From an uncultured Oscillospiraceae bacterium (lineage in GTDB: Bacteria > Bacillota > Clostridia > Oscillospirales > Oscillospiraceae): a DNA stretch of 7,787 nt. Each line of letters opens with the position of its first letter. Position 1 is the stretch's first letter. Made by a program: the position numbers and the translations under genes. This document shows positions 5,741 to 7,787 of the stretch, in pieces. The stretch spans positions 1 through 7,787 of the forward strand of contig CAKUHV010000081.1 in NCBI GenBank assembly GCA_934659445.1, given 5' to 3'. A model generated the notes under the pieces. The model saw only the letters and a list, made by a program, of their open reading frames with translations. It was not told the DNA's origin and did no database searches.

Positions 5741-6376
5741 ATGAAAAAGCTTCTCACCGCTGCTTTGGCCGCCGCTGTACTGATGGTCACTCTGGGCGGA
5801 GCCGTTCTGGCCGAACCCCGTCTGCCCTCTGACGCCGACGCACAGCCCGATACCTCTTACGAGGCCGGCTCCGCCCCCGCCCAGACCGATGCCTGGACCG
5901 CCATGCAGCCCGCCATTCACGCGCTGGTGCTGGCCATGGACGAAAACGACCTGGACTACACCCCCGACGACCCCCGCTTCCAGTGGGTCGCCCTGTACTA
6001 CATGCTCAGCCTGTACGGCCGGATGGACGACCGCGCGGAGCTGTCCGACGCCTACCTGACCCTGCCCGGCGAGGCCGTGATGGATCTTGCCATCCCCATG
6101 TTCCCCCAGCTGACCGGCCTACCCCAGCTGCCGGAGGAGCTGGCTGACCGCATCACCTATGACGCCGGCGGCGACACCTATCAGCTGTCCCGGGGGGACG
6201 AGGGCCTGTCTCAGGTGACCCTCACCTCCAGTTACCCCACCGGCAATACCGGCCGGGTCATCACTGGGGAGATGGTGTATCTGGAGACGGGCAAGGTGCT
6301 GCACACCTTCCGCGTCCAGCTGGAGGAGGACGACTCCATGTTCGGCTTCGCCATCACCGGCCTGACGCTGGACTGA
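5741..6376 (+). CDS. Exported protein of unknown function with a Sec signal peptide
   Basis: I do not recognise this family. The ATG at 5741 follows AAAGGAGGG with 8 bases from the core, better than the TTG one codon earlier (5738). It gives 211 residues. The N-terminus is a clear Sec signal: MKKLLTAALAAAVLMVTL, then GGAVLA before an expected cut ahead of EPRLPS. There is no cysteine at the cut, so it is not a lipoprotein. The mature protein has no cysteine and is strongly acidic. It begins with a low-complexity Asp/Pro/Ala/Ser stretch (about 26-50), then a helical part (WTAMQPAIHALVLAMDEN and FQWVALYYMLSLYGRMDD). The last third is likely beta-strand (TYQLSR, SQVTLTSSY, GEMVYLETGKVLHTFRVQL, FGFAITGLTL). 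No transmembrane helix, LPXTG or surface-layer repeat is seen, so it is probably free outside the membrane. It is a monocistronic unit between pcrA and murC. A role at the envelope is only a guess. Confidence 0.85.
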   Translation: MKKLLTAALAAAVLMVTLGGAVLAEPRLPSDADAQPDTSYEAGSAPAQTDAWTAMQPAIHALVLAMDENDLDYTPDDPRFQWVALYYMLSLYGRMDDRAELSDAYLTLPGEAVMDLAIPMFPQLTGLPQLPEELADRITYDAGGDTYQLSRGDEGLSQVTLTSSYPTGNTGRVITGEMVYLETGKVLHTFRVQLEEDDSMFGFAITGLTLD

Positions 6377-6389
6377 ATCCTTCCCATTC

Positions 6390-6418
6390 TACGGGGCGCA
6401 GCTGCGCCCCGTATTTTT
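6390..6418 (+). terminator. Intrinsic terminator of the exported-protein gene
   Basis: A perfect 24-bp palindrome (6390-6413, core GGGGCGCAGCTGCGCCCC) followed by five T residues, 13 bases after the stop codon. It separates this gene from murC. Confidence 0.93.
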
Positions 6419-6448
6419 ATGTCCTTCCTTGAAAAAGGGAGATTCACC

Positions 6449-6477
6449 TTGTAAAACAGGGCAGAATAGACTATAAT
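6449..6477 (+). promoter_or_regulatory. Sigma-A type promoter of murC
   Basis: TTGTAA (6449-6454) and a perfect TATAAT (6472-6477) are spaced by 17 bp. The predicted start near 6484 gives a leader of about 50 bases. The stretch from 6377 to 6533 otherwise holds only the preceding terminator and the ribosome binding site. Confidence 0.85.
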
Positions 6478-6533
6478 AACCCAAAACAGAGCAGGCGTTC
6501 CCCCCTGTTTTCCACGATAAACGAGGTGTTTCT

Positions 6534-7787
6534 ATGGATCTGACCATAAAAAACTATATCCGTCCCGGGCGGCGGGCCCATCTGGCGGGCATTGGCGGCG
6601 TCTCCATGGCCCCTCTGGCTGAGGTATTGGCGGGCAAGGGCGTGACCGTCACCGGCTCCGACCTGCACGAGAGCGCCAGCGTGGCCCATCTCCGCAGCCT
6701 GGGGATCCCGGTGACCATCGGCCACCTGCCCGAGAGCGTGCAGGGGGCGGACTGCGTCATCCGCACCGCCGCCATCCACGACGACAACCCGGAGATCGCC
6801 GCCGCCCGCGCCGCCGGGATCCCGGTATTTGAGCGGGCACAGGCCTGGGGCGCCCTGATGAGCCACTACCCCAACGCCCTGTGCGTCTCCGGCACCCATG
6901 GCAAGACCACCACCACCTCCATGTGCACCCACATCTTCCTGGCCGCCGGGCGGGACCCCTCGGTGATGATCGGCGGTACTCTGCCCATTCTGGGCTGCGG
7001 CCACCGGGTGGGCCATGGGGACACCATCATTCTGGAGTCCTGCGAATACTGCAACTCCTTCCTGTCCTTCCTGCCCACGGTGGCGGTGATCCTGAATGTG
7101 GATGCCGACCATCTGGACTTCTTCAAGGATCTGGAGGACATCAAGCACTCCTTCCGGGCCTTCGCCCAGCTGGTGCCCGACCGGGGCCATGTGGTGGCCA
7201 ATCTGGACGACGGCAACACCATGGACGCCCTGAAGGGCATCGACTGCCCCCTGTTCACCTTCAGTCTGGATAACGATGCTGCCGACTGCTGCGCCCAGAA
7301 CCTCACCTGGGATAGAGGCCTGCCCACCTTCGACGTGGTGATCCGGGGCAGCATATATGCCCATGTGACCCTCCATGTGGGCGGGGAGCACAACGTGCGC
7401 AACGCTCTGGCGGCGGCCGCCGCCGCCTATATTCTGGGGGTACCCGGCTCCGCCGTGGAGAAGGGGCTGGACAGCTTTACAGGCGCCGGCCGCCGCTTTG
7501 AGAAGAAGGGGGAATTCCACGGGGCCATGGTGTATGACGACTACGCCCACCATCCCTGGGAGATCCGCGCCCTGCTGACCATGGCCCGCACTCTGGGCTT
7601 TCAGCGGGTCATCGCCGCCTTCCAGCCCCACACCTACTCCCGCACCCACGAGCTGTTCCGCGACTTTGCGGACGTGCTGAAGCTGCCCGACAAGACCATT
7701 CTGGCGGAGATCTATGCCGCCCGGGAGCAGAACACTCTGGGCATCTCCTCCGCTGACCTGGCCCGGGAGATCCCCGGGGCGGAGTTC
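6534..7787 (+). CDS. murC: MurC, UDP-N-acetylmuramate--L-alanine ligase (3' end beyond the window)
   Basis: Adds L-alanine to UDP-N-acetylmuramic acid, the first amino acid of the peptidoglycan stem peptide, in the cytoplasm with ATP. The visible 418 residues, out of about 455-460 usual, show all three Mur domains. The UDP-binding Rossmann fold has HLAGIGGVSMAPLAEVL (16-32). The central ATPase has the P-loop SGTHGKTTTTSM (119-130), then ILESCEYCNSFL (166-177) and NVDADHLDFF (188-197), and HNVRNALAA (286-294). The C-terminal domain has GAGRRFE (317-323), YDDYAHHP (334-341), FQPHTYSRT (363-371) and EIYAAREQN (392-400). HLDFF plus YDDYAHHP and QPHTYSRT identify MurC rather than MurD, MurE or MurF. 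In the ligase motif the two aspartates of the usual ADESD are cysteines here, while the key glutamate is kept. I believe this is a normal clostridial variant. GAGG lies 7 bases before the ATG. It has its own promoter and is not next to other division or wall genes within this window. Confidence 0.96.
   Translation, partial: MDLTIKNYIRPGRRAHLAGIGGVSMAPLAEVLAGKGVTVTGSDLHESASVAHLRSLGIPVTIGHLPESVQGADCVIRTAAIHDDNPEIAAARAAGIPVFERAQAWGALMSHYPNALCVSGTHGKTTTTSMCTHIFLAAGRDPSVMIGGTLPILGCGHRVGHGDTIILESCEYCNSFLSFLPTVAVILNVDADHLDFFKDLEDIKHSFRAFAQLVPDRGHVVANLDDGNTMDALKGIDCPLFTFSLDNDAADCCAQNLTWDRGLPTFDVVIRGSIYAHVTLHVGGEHNVRNALAAAAAAYILGVPGSAVEKGLDSFTGAGRRFEKKGEFHGAMVYDDYAHHPWEIRALLTMARTLGFQRVIAAFQPHTYSRTHELFRDFADVLKLPDKTILAEIYAAREQNTLGISSADLAREIPGAEF

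Noticed and set aside
5680..5760. An ATG-led frame starting at 5680 on the plus strand
   Set aside because: It has no ribosome binding site, contains the promoter of the exported gene, and then overlaps that gene out of frame.
6390..6413. 24-bp palindrome considered as an attachment or recombination site
   Set aside because: Its place just after a stop codon and the following T-run explain it as an intrinsic terminator.
6471..7649. A 392-codon open frame on the minus strand
   Set aside because: It is antisense to murC, which has every family motif. The translation is Gly/His/Val-rich with no family sense, as is typical of shadows of GC-rich genes.

Overview
The window looks like chromosomal, housekeeping DNA from a GC-rich member of the Clostridia. 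The coding regions are very rich in G and C at third positions, while promoters and terminators are AT-rich and easy to read. Three things point to the low-oxygen Firmicutes, most likely Oscillospiraceae-like gut bacteria: an Rrf2 regulator fused by overlap to a sufC-led operon, a PcrA-type helicase with its C-terminal Tudor-like domain, and a MurC with the Cys-containing ESCEYCNSFL motif. The genus is inference. I see no phage, transposon, CRISPR, rRNA or tRNA sequence.

Layout from left to right. Positions 1-901 (minus strand) hold the start of a SUF iron-sulfur assembly operon: an Rrf2-family regulator (431-901) followed, with a 4-base ATGA overlap, by sufC, which runs off the left edge. 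Its promoter is a consensus sigma-A type site (TTGACA, 17 bp, TATAAT), and two near-identical 24-bp repeats cover the -35 box and the transcription start. Positions 1032-2115 hold a complete single-gene minus-strand unit: extended -10 promoter, a ten-helix EamA/DMT permease, and an intrinsic terminator. Divergent to it at 2187-2807 is a small HAD-family phosphatase with its own terminator, whose T-run overlaps the stop codon of the convergent pcrA gene.

Positions 2852-5516 (minus) hold pcrA, a superfamily 1 DNA helicase. I place its start at 5410, not at the GTG at 5452, because the latter sits inside a perfect 30-bp palindrome in the mRNA leader. The 5411-5740 gap also carries the pcrA promoter, a possible 32-codon small ORF with a strong Shine-Dalgarno site, a 12-bp palindrome, and three GTAAC-type half-sites before the next promoter. 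A plus-strand exported protein of unknown function follows (5741-6376) with its own terminator. Finally murC (6534 to the right edge), for peptidoglycan precursor synthesis, has its own promoter.

The genes do not form one pathway: they are separate short transcription units for Fe-S assembly, transport, phosphatase activity, DNA repair/replication, an unknown envelope or secreted function, and cell-wall synthesis. No clearly new multi-gene system is visible. The points most worth following are the tandem operator of the suf regulator, the leader architecture of pcrA, and the unrecognised exported protein.
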